Source: an uncultured Clostridia bacterium (lineage in GTDB: Bacteria > Bacillota > Clostridia > TANB77 > CAG-508). Taken from it: a DNA stretch of 13,824 nt. The notes beneath the pieces are model-generated. The model did not search any database. It saw only the letters and a list, made by a program, of their open reading frames with translations, and was not told the origin of the DNA. A program made the translations under genes and the position numbers. Below are positions 1 through 7,054 of the stretch, in pieces. Position 1 is the first letter of the stretch, and every line of letters begins with the position of its first letter. The stretch is from positions 1 to 13,824 of the forward strand of contig CAPNAQ010000035.1 in NCBI GenBank assembly GCA_948663505.1, given 5' to 3'.

Positions 1-23
1 AATAATTTTTTACTATTATTAGG

Positions 24-70
24 AACATTCCATTTATCTTTACAATTTTTTATTGGAATGTTTCTTTTTT
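24..70 (+). terminator. Intrinsic terminator of an upstream gene
   Basis: A perfect 9-bp stem (AACATTCCA at 24-32 with TGGAATGTT at 54-62) is followed directly by a T-rich run (TCTTTTTT). This is a Rho-independent terminator shape on the plus strand. It would end a plus-strand gene lying left of the window and separates it from the tRNA promoter that follows. The 21-nt loop is rather long. Confidence 0.7.
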
Positions 71-117
71 ACATTTTAGAAATTTAAAGTATGTTAAAAA
101 ATTCTTTATAAAAGTAG

Positions 118-146
118 TTGACAATAGATAATAAATGAGTTAAAAT
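118..146 (+). promoter_or_regulatory. Sigma-A type promoter of the tRNA pair
   Basis: A perfect -35 box TTGACA (118-123), a 17-nt spacer and a -10 box TAAAAT (141-146) lie 34 nt upstream of tRNA-His. Position and strength fit a stable-RNA promoter driving the tRNA-His/tRNA-Gln pair. Confidence 0.8.
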
Positions 147-179
147 ATAAAAGTATTAGGAAAATGAACTTAATACCAT

Positions 180-257
180 GGTGGATGTAGCGTAGTTGGT
201 TAACGCGCCAGTTTGTGGCACTGGAGACCGTGGGTTCGAGTCCCATCTTCCACCCCA
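180..257 (+). tRNA. tRNA-His (anticodon GTG)
   Basis: The cloverleaf can be drawn by hand. The anticodon stem is CCAGT/ACTGG around a loop with GTG. The T arm is GTGGG/CCCAT with loop TTCGAGT. The acceptor is GTGGATG/CTTCCAC with one T-T mismatch. The discriminator is C73 (254) and CCA is encoded at 255-257. The G at 180 can serve as the G-1 that is specific to tRNA-His and pairs with C73. tRNA-Gln follows 13 nt later. Confidence 0.95.
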
Positions 258-270
258 TTTTTATTTACAT

Positions 271-345
271 TGGGCTGTAGCCAAGCGGTAAGGCACCAGA
301 CTTTGACTCTGGCATGCGCTAGTTCGAATCTAGCCAGCCCAGCCA
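271..345 (+). tRNA. tRNA-Gln (anticodon TTG)
   Basis: The acceptor is TGGGCTG (271-277) with CAGCCCA (335-341), then G73 and an encoded CCA at 343-345. The anticodon stem CCAGA/TCTGG encloses TTG. The T arm has loop TTCGAAT. It is the last tRNA before the integrase side of the mobile element, a common place for tyrosine-recombinase elements. However, I find no convincing second copy of its 3' end at the right side of the element. Confidence 0.95.
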
Positions 346-422
346 ATTTAAAGAATTATCTAATTAAACTTATTTTCGTAGGTAGGTTTAAATATGATAA
401 TTTTTTTATTTACACAGCATAT

Positions 423-459
423 AATCGTTGGAACAAAATCAGAGATTTTGACAACGATT
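423..459 (-). repeat. Two-step hairpin just after the integrase stop codon
   Basis: AATCGTTG (423-430) pairs with CAACGATT (452-459), and inside it CAAAATC (434-440) pairs with GATTTTG (444-450), leaving a 3-nt loop. It starts three bases after the integrase stop codon on the minus strand. No T-run follows on either strand, so it is not a classical terminator. It could be a transcript-end stabiliser or part of the element's left end. Confidence 0.55.
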
Positions 460-462
460 TAT

Positions 463-1637
463 TTATGCAAAACTAATTGCATTTGCTAAAACATTAGCAG
501 AAACATTTTTAGTATTACTTTCTAAATGTGTATATAAATTTGCAGTAGTAGAATAGGTAGAATGACCTAACCATTCTTGAATAGCTTTCATAGGAATATT
601 TTTTGCTAATAATAAACTATCACAAGAATGTCTTAAATCGTGGAAACGAATGTGTCGCAGATTTTGTTTTTTCAATAGTAATGAAAAATGGTCTGTTATA
701 TATTCTGGTCTAAATATTTTTCCTATACTATCTACAAAGATATACTTTTTATATTCTTTGATGTAACTATCTCCACAAAGTTTTCTATTACTTTCTATTT
801 TTTTCTTGTGTTCAAGTAAAGTTTCTTTTATTTCTGGTATTAATGGTAATGAACGATAACTAGAACTATTTTTAGTTTTATCTTTTAAAAGTAAAGTCCT
901 TTTATCATTTACAATAGTTTCTACAACTTTATGCTTAATTGTTATTGTGTCATTTGTAAAATCAAATGCAGACCATTTTAAACCTAAAACTTCACTTCTT
1001 CTTAATCCATAAAAACTAGCAATTAGTATAACAATTTCTAATGGATCTCCTTTAGATTTTTCAAATAAAGTTTGTAATTCTTCTAAATTATAACAATCTC
1101 CAATAAATTGTTCCTTTTTTGGTCTTTCAATTTTATCAGCTGGATTAGTTGGGATAATATCAAGTTTCATAGCACAATCTAATGCTTTTCTTATATTTGC
1201 ATGATAATGCAATACAGAATTTCCACCTAATCCCCTTTTGTATAAAGAGTCATAAAATTTTTGTATGTGAACAGGTTTTAAATCTTTTAATTTGATATTT
1301 TTACCTTTGAAATATTCAGTTATTTTAGTAACTATTGTTTTATATGAATAATATGTGTTTTCTTCAATTTTGTGTTTATAAGACTCTAGCACTCATTTAG
1401 ATATACTTCAAAATATTTTTCTGCCTCATCAGTTTCAAAAGTAGATTCTGTTGGTAAATAATCTTTATAATTTTGTTTAATTTCATCTAACTTTTGATTT
1501 GCTAGTCTTTTGTTATTTCCTTTTTCTGTAATTCCTGTAGGAATCCATTTTTGTTTTCTTTTGTTGTTACTATCTCTGTAACTTAAAATAACATAGTATA
1601 AACCATGTTGTATAAATAGGTTTGCTGTTATATTCAT
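463..1637 (-). pseudogene. Tyrosine integrase, split by a one-base frameshift
   Basis: This was a site-specific recombinase of the Tn916/phage integrase type, about 392 residues when joined. The first part (1637-1386, 83 codons, RBS AAAGGAG) is the N-terminal arm-binding domain. The second (1392-463, 309 codons from a GTG) has the SAM-like core-binding domain and the catalytic domain. All catalytic residues are visible in the second part: R131 (GLRRSE), K174, H251 and R254 (HDLRHS), H277 (LGHS) and the nucleophile Y287 (NLYTH). The parts overlap by 7 nt in different frames. Adding one G at about 1390 (GAGTG to GAGTGG) restores a Glu-Trp-Leu-Glu junction of the kind usual at this point. A real deletion or a sequencing error is likeliest. 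Re-initiation at the GTG would make a core protein without its arm-binding domain. Confidence 0.85.
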
Positions 1638-1724
1638 AAATACTCCTTTCTTTTCATAACAACTAAAATTAACCTACTTATTGATATCATAACTATAATA
1701 CCATGAAAGTAAATTAAAATCTAG

Positions 1725-1937
1725 TTATATTTCGTTTTGATTTGTTAAATAGGCGATAACATTTCTTTTTGGTATTTTATATTCTCTACCAACTTTTAAG
1801 GCTTGAATGGTATTATTTTTTACTAATCTGTATGCAAGAGTAATACCAATACCAAGCATTTCTTTTAATTGTTTGATATCTACTAAATCTGGATATGAAG
1901 TAAACATCATTTGATAATTTTCTTTAATAGTACCCAT
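1725..1937 (-). CDS. Excisionase-like HTH DNA-binding protein
   Basis: The protein has 70 residues. The chosen start is the ATG at 1937, preceded by AAAGGAGG at a good distance; an upstream in-frame start has no such site. The central part is a winged-helix/excisionase fold (HTH_17 type): residues 19-40 (VDIKQLKEMLGI, then TLAYRLVKNN) form the helix-turn-helix, followed by a KVGREYKIPK wing and a closing helix. Such proteins bend DNA at element ends and steer the integrase toward excision. The gene lies directly upstream of the integrase on the same strand (87-nt gap), the usual xis-int order. I see no damage. Assignment to this family is firm; the excision role is inferred from position. Confidence 0.8.
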   Translation of the reverse strand: MGTIKENYQMMFTSYPDLVDIKQLKEMLGIGITLAYRLVKNNTIQALKVGREYKIPKRNVIAYLTNQNEI

Positions 1938-1970
1938 ATTGTAAGTCCTCCTTTCCCTAAAATTCACAAT

Positions 1971-2005
1971 AAAAAAGACCTATTAAGTAATCTTAATAAA
2001 AGTCC
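1971..2005 (-). terminator. Intrinsic terminator after the HTH gene
   Basis: On the minus strand a stem of TATTAAG (1998-1992) with CTTAATA (1987-1981), extended by a GAC/GTC pair block, is followed by six T (1976-1971). It sits 3 nt past the stop codon of the 154-residue HTH gene and separates it from the xis-int pair. Confidence 0.7.
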
Positions 2006-2007
2006 TG

Positions 2008-2472
2008 TTAATAACTATAAACATATCTATTTTTATATTTTTGTGTTGGCACTTTGATATTCATATTTATTGATTTTGGAACATTAGATCCAACTTTTAA
2101 TTTTCTATCTATAACTAAATTTCCTTTGCTGTTAGTATGATATATGCTAGCCCATTTTGCAAAAGCATAATCTGACATAGTATTGTTACTATAAGATAAT
2201 TCCATTGCATCTTGTCTTTGTTGTGCTATCATTTGTTCATAACTGTTGTCATCTTTCTTTGGTCTGTCATAAGTTTTAAAATATTCTTGTAAATAAACTT
2301 TTCTATTTTCAGCATTTGTTCTTTTACGAGATTCTTTTTCTTCTTTGTTTCTTTTGTCAGTTTTTACAATCTTTGAAACATAAGGACAGCTTTTTCCAAC
2401 TATTTTAGCAATTTCATTTTGTTTTAGATGTTGATTGTAATATAAGTCTAAAATCTGTTCTTTAGTATTCAA
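2008..2472 (-). CDS. Sigma-like helix-turn-helix DNA-binding protein
   Basis: The protein has 154 residues. The start is a TTG at 2472, set by AAAGGAGG 11 nt upstream. Residues about 5-38 read as an HTH of the sigma-70 region 4 or transposase-repressor kind (ILDLYYNQHLKQ, then EIAKIVGKSCPYVSKIVK). A lysine- and glutamate-rich linker follows, then a 100-residue tail with no family I recognise. Similar proteins sit next to xis-int in many clostridial elements (compare the orf7-type sigma-like genes of Tn916 relatives), where they control element transcription. That role is inferred here. The gene is divergent from the DUF6076 remnant, with a 61-nt gap, and has its own terminator. Confidence 0.65.
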   Translation of the reverse strand: MNTKEQILDLYYNQHLKQNEIAKIVGKSCPYVSKIVKTDKRNKEEKESRKRTNAENRKVYLQEYFKTYDRPKKDDNSYEQMIAQQRQDAMELSYSNNTMSDYAFAKWASIYHTNSKGNLVIDRKLKVGSNVPKSINMNIKVPTQKYKNRYVYSY

Positions 2473-2533
2473 TTTTTCTTTGTCCTCCTTTGGTTAATTT
2501 TTTGTTTGCAAGATTTTAAATACAATTCGCCTA

Positions 2534-2905
2534 TTGACATTTGTTATTATAAGACAAGAGAATTTACCAATTAAGACTTGCCAAATTTGTGGTAGATATT
2601 TTATACCAACTTTTAGACAAAATGAAATTTATTGTGATTTAAAAAATGTTGATGGTAGTCCAACTTGTAGAGATAAAGGTGCAAGTGAAACTTATAAAAA
2701 GAGTCTTGAAAGTAATTCTGCATTATTACTTTATAGAAGAACATATCAGCAAAAGGTTATGACAGTATATAGAAACAAAGAAAATAAGCAATTAAAGAAA
2801 GATTTTGATAAGTGGAAAAAAGAGGCACAAGAGAAAATTAAATTATTCAAAAAGGGCAAATTAGATGAAGATACTTTGTATAATTGGATGATAGAAAATA
2901 AGTAA
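2534..2905 (+). pseudogene. DUF6076 protein, 5'-truncated remnant
   Basis: The 123-residue reading frame resembles the C-terminal part of DUF6076 proteins, a family of unknown function common in clostridial mobile elements. It has a zinc-ribbon-like set of cysteines (C16, C19, C34, C45) around CGRYF and YCD, then a charged helical tail with a WKKEAQ and GKLDEDTLYNWM ending. Members I know of are much longer and have a large N-terminal part that is absent here. The only possible start is a TTG at 2534 with no ribosome binding site, and the frame begins right where the divergent HTH gene's promoter should be. I therefore read it as the tail of a gene whose front was deleted. The family call comes from remembered motifs, not a search. 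Confidence 0.55.
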
Positions 2906-2912
2906 ATTTTAG

Positions 2913-2952
2913 AAAATCTGTTAAAGCATGTTGTATTTTAGCAGATTTTTTA
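2913..2952 (+). terminator. Intrinsic terminator after the DUF6076 remnant
   Basis: AAAATCTGTTAAA (2913-2925) pairs with TTTAGCAGATTTT (2937-2949), 13 bp with one G-T wobble, and runs into a T-tract. It lies 8 nt past the stop codon. Confidence 0.7.
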
Positions 2953-2959
2953 TTATAAT
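2931..2959 (+). promoter_or_regulatory. Possible promoter of the 43-residue gene
   Basis: TTGTAT (2931-2936), a 17-nt spacer and a perfect TATAAT (2954-2959) lie 47 nt before the start codon of the small gene. The -35 box is weak and overlaps the preceding terminator hairpin. Confidence 0.4.
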
Positions 2960-3005
2960 AGAAACATCCTTTTCAAAGGAAATCTTTGCGAAAGGAGGAA
3001 CAAAT

Positions 3006-3137
3006 ATGAACAATGCAGATTTAGTATGGCGTTTGGTAGAATTACTATTACAAAAAGAAAAAGACTCAAATCAAGTAGCTCTTGACCAAGCCAAAAATGA
3101 CAACAATCCAAATGACCAAAGACCAGATGAGGTTTAG
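3006..3137 (+). CDS. Small acidic-tailed protein of unknown function (43 aa)
   Basis: The start is the ATG at 3006, fixed by a strong AAAGGAGG a few bases upstream; a longer in-frame reading from 2928 would run through the promoter and terminator of this gap. The first 20 residues (MNNADLVWRLVELLLQKEKD) can form an amphipathic helix; the rest is polar and rich in N, Q and D. There is no signal peptide and no cysteine. The gene has its own candidate promoter and a strong terminator, so it is a complete transcription unit. I do not recognise the family. Being element-borne and monocistronic, it could be a regulator or a small effector, but the sequence does not say which. Confidence 0.6.
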   Translation: MNNADLVWRLVELLLQKEKDSNQVALDQAKNDNNPNDQRPDEV

Positions 3138-3151
3138 CTAACCAAATTTAT

Positions 3152-3191
3152 GATAATGTAGCACTACCACTTCGCTACATTATCTTTTTTT
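3152..3191 (+). terminator. Strong intrinsic terminator
   Basis: A perfect 11-bp stem (GATAATGTAGC at 3152-3162 with GCTACATTATC at 3174-3184) is followed by seven T. It ends the 43-residue gene's transcript. Confidence 0.9.
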
Positions 3192-3238
3192 ATTAAAAAG
3201 GAAAAGAACTAAATGCTACCACACACTTAGCTCTTTTC
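3192..3238 (-). terminator. Orphan minus-strand terminator
   Basis: GAAAAGA-A-CTAA (3201-3212) pairs with TTAG-C-TCTTTTC (3227-3238). The one A-C mismatch on the plus strand becomes a G-U pair on the minus strand, and on that strand the stem is followed by CTTTTTAATAAAA. It therefore reads as a minus-strand terminator. Yet no minus-strand gene lies between it and the relaxase gene that ends at 6257, three kilobases away on the far side of the plus-strand cargo genes. Confidence 0.5.
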
Positions 3239-3265
3239 GAACATTTATGAACAATGCGTTTTGTT

Positions 3266-3281
3266 TTTAACTTAAGTTAAA
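3266..3281. promoter_or_regulatory. 16-bp perfect palindrome, possible operator
   Basis: TTTAACTTAAGTTAAA is self-complementary over its whole length and lies between the terminators and the cargo promoter, about 110 nt upstream of the -35 box. It could be a dimeric regulator site, but AT-rich palindromes of this length also arise by chance. Confidence 0.3.
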
Positions 3282-3392
3282 TATAGTATACTACTTTTTT
3301 TATTATATGTCAAACGATTTTCAAAAATTCATTTTAAACTCAATTTTAGAAAATTTGTATATGAATCTATTTATATTAAGAATAAATTAGTG

Positions 3393-3421
3393 TTGAATTT
3401 GATTTATTCTTTTGTTATAAT
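3393..3421 (+). promoter_or_regulatory. Promoter of the cargo cassette
   Basis: TTGAAT (3393-3398), a 17-nt spacer and a perfect TATAAT (3416-3421) lie 32 nt upstream of the first MFS start codon. No other good promoter is visible before the later cargo genes, whose tight spacing suggests one transcript. Confidence 0.7.
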
Positions 3422-3453
3422 TCGACATAGAAAGTCAAAAAGAGGATAGTTTA

Positions 3454-4643
3454 ATGGAACAAAGAATGATTGAAAATACAAAATTATTATTAATCATAAA
3501 TACTATTAGAAAAATTATTGATATATTTTTAGGACCATTTTTAACGGCATATTTATTTAAAGTAGCAATTGAAAATATTAAAATTATATCAATATATAAC
3601 ATATTTTCATATATTGCAATTGTTATTATTGCCTTATTTATAGGTAGAATTTTAAAAAACAAGTATGAGATGCCAATATTTATAATAGGTATGATTTCTA
3701 AATTTATTCAATTAGCAATTTTAATTATATTAGGAGATAATGTTGTAAATTACATATGGGTACTTGCTATAATTGCAGGATTTTCAATGGAAACTTGGTC
3801 ATTTCCATTAAATTTGTTTTCATCTAAACTAGTTTCAAATGATGAAAAAAAGACTTTTGTAGTATATAAAACAATTTTAAATAATTTAGTAAAAGTTTTA
3901 ATACCATTTTTATTGGGATCAATAATATCAATGAAAAGCTTTAAAGCAACTGCAATGATAATATTGATATTATCATTTATACAGATACTTTCATCTTTCA
4001 AAATGAAAATAAAAATGGAAAACAATAACGAAAAAAGAAACTAAATTTAACTAAAGAAGTTAATCATATAAAAAACAATAAAAAATTACAAAGATTTTAT
4101 ATGATGAAATTTTTTAAAGGAATGGCATATGAAGGAGCTTTAGATACATCAGTAACATTATTGATTATAATGTCTTTTAATTCTGATTTTAGTTTAGGAG
4201 TTATAACATCAATAATATCATTATTAGCAATGTTAAGTTCTTATATGTACAAAAGAATCAAAAATCAAGAAAAGATGAAGGTACTAATTATAATATCTTG
4301 TATAATAATTCTCATAAGCTCAATTATATTAGTTTTTTTTACAAATCAATACACAATAGTTGCCTACAATTTAATATTTGCTTTCTTCTTACAATTTATA
4401 ATGGTTGCAGAAGAAGTACAAACTCTAAAATTTACAAATAGTGATGTTATCAATGATTCAAACAGAGTTGAAACTTATGTACTTTTAGAGATGTTTTTAA
4501 ATGCAGGTAGAGTAATAAGTTATATTTTATTGTTTATAGTAGGAATTTATAATAAGTTATATTTACTTGAAATTTTAATTATATTTTTAGTATTATCAAT
4601 AGGAGTAGAAACAGTTAGTTTAATCAAATTTAATAACGAATAG
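3454..4643 (+). pseudogene. MFS transporter, split by a one-base frameshift
   Basis: This was an inner-membrane major facilitator protein of about 395 residues. The first half (3454-4044, 196 residues, RBS AGAGGA) carries about six hydrophobic segments and a GRILKNKYE loop like MFS motif A between TM2 and TM3. It then hits a stop in the central cytoplasmic loop. The second half (from 4029, first good ATG 4101, to 4643) carries the other six segments. The frames meet in a run of six A (4031-4036). One more A gives an unbroken reading of the lysine-rich central loop (KKKLNLTKEV and onward), so the lesion is a one-base loss in a homopolymer, either real or a sequencing error. A -1 slip at this A-run is conceivable, but the run is short and not a classical slippery heptamer. 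The substrate is unknown. Confidence 0.75.
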
Positions 4644-4649
4644 GAGAAA

Positions 4650-5049
4650 ATGTATATTATGAATATTGGAATAGATATAGATGGGGTTTTAACAAATGAT
4701 AATGATTATATTTTGGATTTTACTAGTAAATATTGTTATGAAAACAATTTAAAATCATTTGACAATGCTAATTTATATGAATATAGAAAATTAAACTGGA
4801 ATGAAGATACAATCAATGCTTATAGAAATAAATATATTTACAAAACCACCTAAAGTAAAAGAAATTTTAGAAAATAAAATTGATTTAATGATTGAAGATT
4901 CTCCAACTACAATTAATGAATTAGTAAAAGTAGTTAAAGTTTTATACTATGATACAAGATATAACAGAAATATTGAACATGAGAATATTATTAGAGTATA
5001 TAGTTGGTATGATATCTATATGAAAATAAATGAAATAAAATTATTTTAG
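4650..5049 (+). pseudogene. HAD-type 5'-nucleotidase, internally deleted
   Basis: The beginning (from ATG 4650 or, as is usual for the family, ATG 4659; AGGAG at 4642-4646) reads MNIGIDIDGVLTN. This is the DxDGVxT catalytic motif of HAD phosphatases of the cytosolic deoxynucleotidase (NT5C) kind. That frame ends at 4853. Another frame (usable from about 4830 to 5049) continues with the family's C-terminal part: KIDLMIEDSP, the metal-binding motif, and a closing VYSWYDIY. The middle of the protein, including the strand with the second conserved Thr/Ser motif, is missing, roughly 50-80 residues by comparison with family length. It therefore has both a deletion and a frame change and should be inactive. 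Its coding direction and close spacing place it in one operon with both MFS genes; its SD overlaps the upstream stop. Confidence 0.7.
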
Positions 5050-5058
5050 GAGTAACAA

Positions 5059-6210
5059 ATGAAAGAATATTTTTACAAAAAAGAATATAAATATATGTAT
5101 TTAAGCATATTTTTTTATAATTTTGCAAATGCACTAAGCGAAACTTTCGGAACAGTTATGCTTTATAAAGCTGGTTTGCCAATACATTTAATTTTATTAA
5201 TATATGGTATAAGATTTCTTATCACAGGACTTATAACACCATTATTTGTAACAATATCAAATAAGATTGGAGTTGCAAAATGTATATTAATTTCAAATAT
5301 ATTTAGTATTATAAATTCATATTTTATGCTACATAGTGAGAGTTTATATGCTAATATTATAATTTTCGTAATAGCAATGGGGTTAATGGGACTTTCCAAT
5401 CCATCATCTGATTCATTATCTAGTAAATATGTAGAAAGTGAACATAGAGGTAGATTTAATAGTTTATATTTTATCAGTAAAATTTTAGGAACAGTTTTTG
5501 CTAGTTGTTTAGTGGCTTGGGGAGTTATAAGCGATAATGCATTAGTGTTATTTAGTATAATTGTTATTTTCTTTATACTACAATACATTGCAATTTTAAA
5601 AATGGATTATAAACCTGAAAAGACATCTAGCACATTTAAAGCTAGCATTAAATATTTAATATATAGTAAGAGTAAATATAAAATTATATATGCTTTAAGA
5701 ACTAATCATATAATAGAAAGATTATTTGTACCAATGTATTTATATATTTTATTACAAGATTTTAGAGAATTTTCAGTAGTTATTGTAGTATCTTTACTAT
5801 TTCAAATTATTACAATAACTTTAATAGGAAAATATGCTGATAAGAATATAAATAAATCAAATAATTTAGTATCTTTAATAAGAGTAATTATAACAGCAGT
5901 TTATCTATTTACAAAAGATAAATTGATTATTTCTATTAATAAAGCTGTTAGTGATAATTTAGAAAAGGTTTATGAAACATCAATACAAACATCAATACAA
6001 AACATTATTAAAGAATCAAAAGAAGATTATGACTTATTATCTTCAGTAGGACAAATGAGTTTATGTTTTACAGAAGTTATTGTATTTTCAATATTGGCAC
6101 TTTTGAGTAGCTTTATAGGAGAAAAGGTATTTATAGTTATTTTTGTTTTATCAATATTATCTACTATTTTTATAAATGCTAATATTAAAAGTAATAAAAC
6201 AATTAAATAA
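5059..6210 (+). CDS. MFS transporter, intact
   Basis: The protein has 383 residues, close to the usual 12-TM major facilitator length. RBS AGGAG overlaps the previous stop codon, and ATG at 5059 is 6 nt downstream. The hydrophobic segments fall in two six-helix halves with a charged central loop at about residues 188-212 (MDYKPEKTSS and after). A GLSNPSSDSLSSKY stretch near residue 115 and EHRGRFNSLYF near 130 resemble conserved loops of MFS drug or metabolite exporters. It shares no close identity with the first, broken MFS protein, so it is a second family member rather than a copy. Substrate unknown: two exporters around a nucleotidase could suggest a nucleoside-like or antibiotic compound, but that is a guess. 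It is the only intact gene of the cassette. Confidence 0.8.
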   Translation: MKEYFYKKEYKYMYLSIFFYNFANALSETFGTVMLYKAGLPIHLILLIYGIRFLITGLITPLFVTISNKIGVAKCILISNIFSIINSYFMLHSESLYANIIIFVIAMGLMGLSNPSSDSLSSKYVESEHRGRFNSLYFISKILGTVFASCLVAWGVISDNALVLFSIIVIFFILQYIAILKMDYKPEKTSSTFKASIKYLIYSKSKYKIIYALRTNHIIERLFVPMYLYILLQDFREFSVVIVVSLLFQIITITLIGKYADKNINKSNNLVSLIRVIITAVYLFTKDKLIISINKAVSDNLEKVYETSIQTSIQNIIKESKEDYDLLSSVGQMSLCFTEVIVFSILALLSSFIGEKVFIVIFVLSILSTIFINANIKSNKTIK

Positions 6211-6216
6211 ATCATT

Positions 6217-6245
6217 TAAGGAGTTAGGTACATTCTAGCTCCTTA
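6217..6245. terminator. Hairpin between convergent MFS and relaxase genes
   Basis: TAAGGAGTTAG (6217-6227) pairs with CTAGCTCCTTA (6235-6245), 11 bp with one wobble and a 7-nt loop. It lies between the stop codons of two converging genes, so it may act in both directions. T-runs are poor on both sides, which lowers the confidence. Confidence 0.55.
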
Positions 6246-6256
6246 ATTATAGCTTG

Positions 6257-6958
6257 TTATATTTCTAAATCCCATTCTTTTTCTCTTTCTTCATGTTTAA
6301 GTTGCTCTTTTGGATCAATTTTAGTGTTTTCAAAATTAGTCAATTTCTTTAAATCTTCTATTTTTTCGTGTTTTGCACCAGTTTCTTCTACTGGTAAACC
6401 TCGTTCTAAATCAAAGCCTTTTGAAGTTATATATTTGTGAAAAGCATTTTGTAATTGTCTGTAACTATCTCTACCTTTCCAAAAATCTCTACAACATATT
6501 TTATCAATTTCATTTCCTTCTTTATCTTTTGTATGAATTACTGGTATATATACTAAATGCATATGTAGTGTAGTTTCATCTAAATGTACTGCTGCTGATA
6601 CAATATACTTTTCTCCAAGATTTTTGTAATTACATACAAATTTATAACTTTCTTTGAAATATCGTTTTGTTTCTTCTAAACCAATCTTATTAAAAAAAGC
6701 ATTATCAGAAGTAATCATCATTTCACACATGATATTACTATTACTTCTAATAGTGCCTTTTAAATCATATTTCTTTTTCATTTTATCAAATTCTTTTATA
6801 TAAGTTAGTTCGTTTTTCTTACACCAAAAATTAAGATATGTTCTTGTAGGGTCAATATCTTTATTAGAATGACCTTTTGACCTTCTATCATTGTGAATGT
6901 ATAATCCCTGTGCATCCACTCTTGTTAATTTATCATTTCGTATAATAGCATAACTCAT
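6257..6958 (-). CDS. MobV-family relaxase (Mob/Pre), C-terminally shortened
   Basis: This is a plasmid-mobilization relaxase of the pMV158 MobM/Pre type. It nicks oriT, stays joined to the strand and leads it to a helper element's conjugation pore. ATG at 6958 has GGAGG 12 nt upstream. Motif I is present: H22 in IHNDRR (His22 is the catalytic nucleophile of MobM), then SNKDID at 31-36. Motif III is HLDETTLHMH at 125-134, giving the metal-binding H125, E128, H132 and H134. The usual Pro before the second His is Leu131. Family members run to 350-500 residues with a coiled-coil dimerization and membrane-association tail; this one stops at 233, just past the nuclease domain. Truncated forms of MobM of about this size keep nicking activity, so it may still cut. 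Just downstream the plus-strand MFS gene converges on it. Confidence 0.85.
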   Translation of the reverse strand: MSYAIIRNDKLTRVDAQGLYIHNDRRSKGHSNKDIDPTRTYLNFWCKKNELTYIKEFDKMKKKYDLKGTIRSNSNIMCEMMITSDNAFFNKIGLEETKRYFKESYKFVCNYKNLGEKYIVSAAVHLDETTLHMHLVYIPVIHTKDKEGNEIDKICCRDFWKGRDSYRQLQNAFHKYITSKGFDLERGLPVEETGAKHEKIEDLKKLTNFENTKIDPKEQLKHEEREKEWDLEI

Positions 6959-7000
6959 ATCTTCTTTGAACCTCCTTCTTTGCTCAAGATATTCTTTGAA

Positions 7001-7054
7001 TGTCTAACATATTAGACAAACAAGTTTGTCCGTATGGCAGGGGTTTCAAACCCC
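7001..7054 (-). other. Candidate oriT: nested inverted repeats before the relaxase gene
   Basis: Three small perfect inverted repeats lie 43-96 nt upstream of the relaxase start: TGTCTAA/TTAGACA (7001-7018), overlapping GACAAAC/GTTTGTC (7015-7030), and GGGGTTT/AAACCCC with a one-base loop (7040-7054). MobV relaxases, including MobM of pMV158 and TnpZ of Tn4451, recognise inverted repeats directly upstream of their own gene, so this is the expected place. I cannot identify a nick site: the MobM-type GTGTG/TTA is not present, the nearest being a GTGTGG on the minus strand at 7059-7054. Confidence 0.5.

Noticed and set aside
3201..3281. CRISPR-like repeats in the gap before the cargo genes
   Set aside because: The inverted repeats here are single copies with no regular spacing or spacers.
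4029..4041. Programmed -1 frameshift joining the two MFS halves
   Set aside because: The zero-frame codons GAA-AAA-AGA do not form a canonical slippery heptamer and no obvious stimulatory structure follows; a deletion or read error is simpler.
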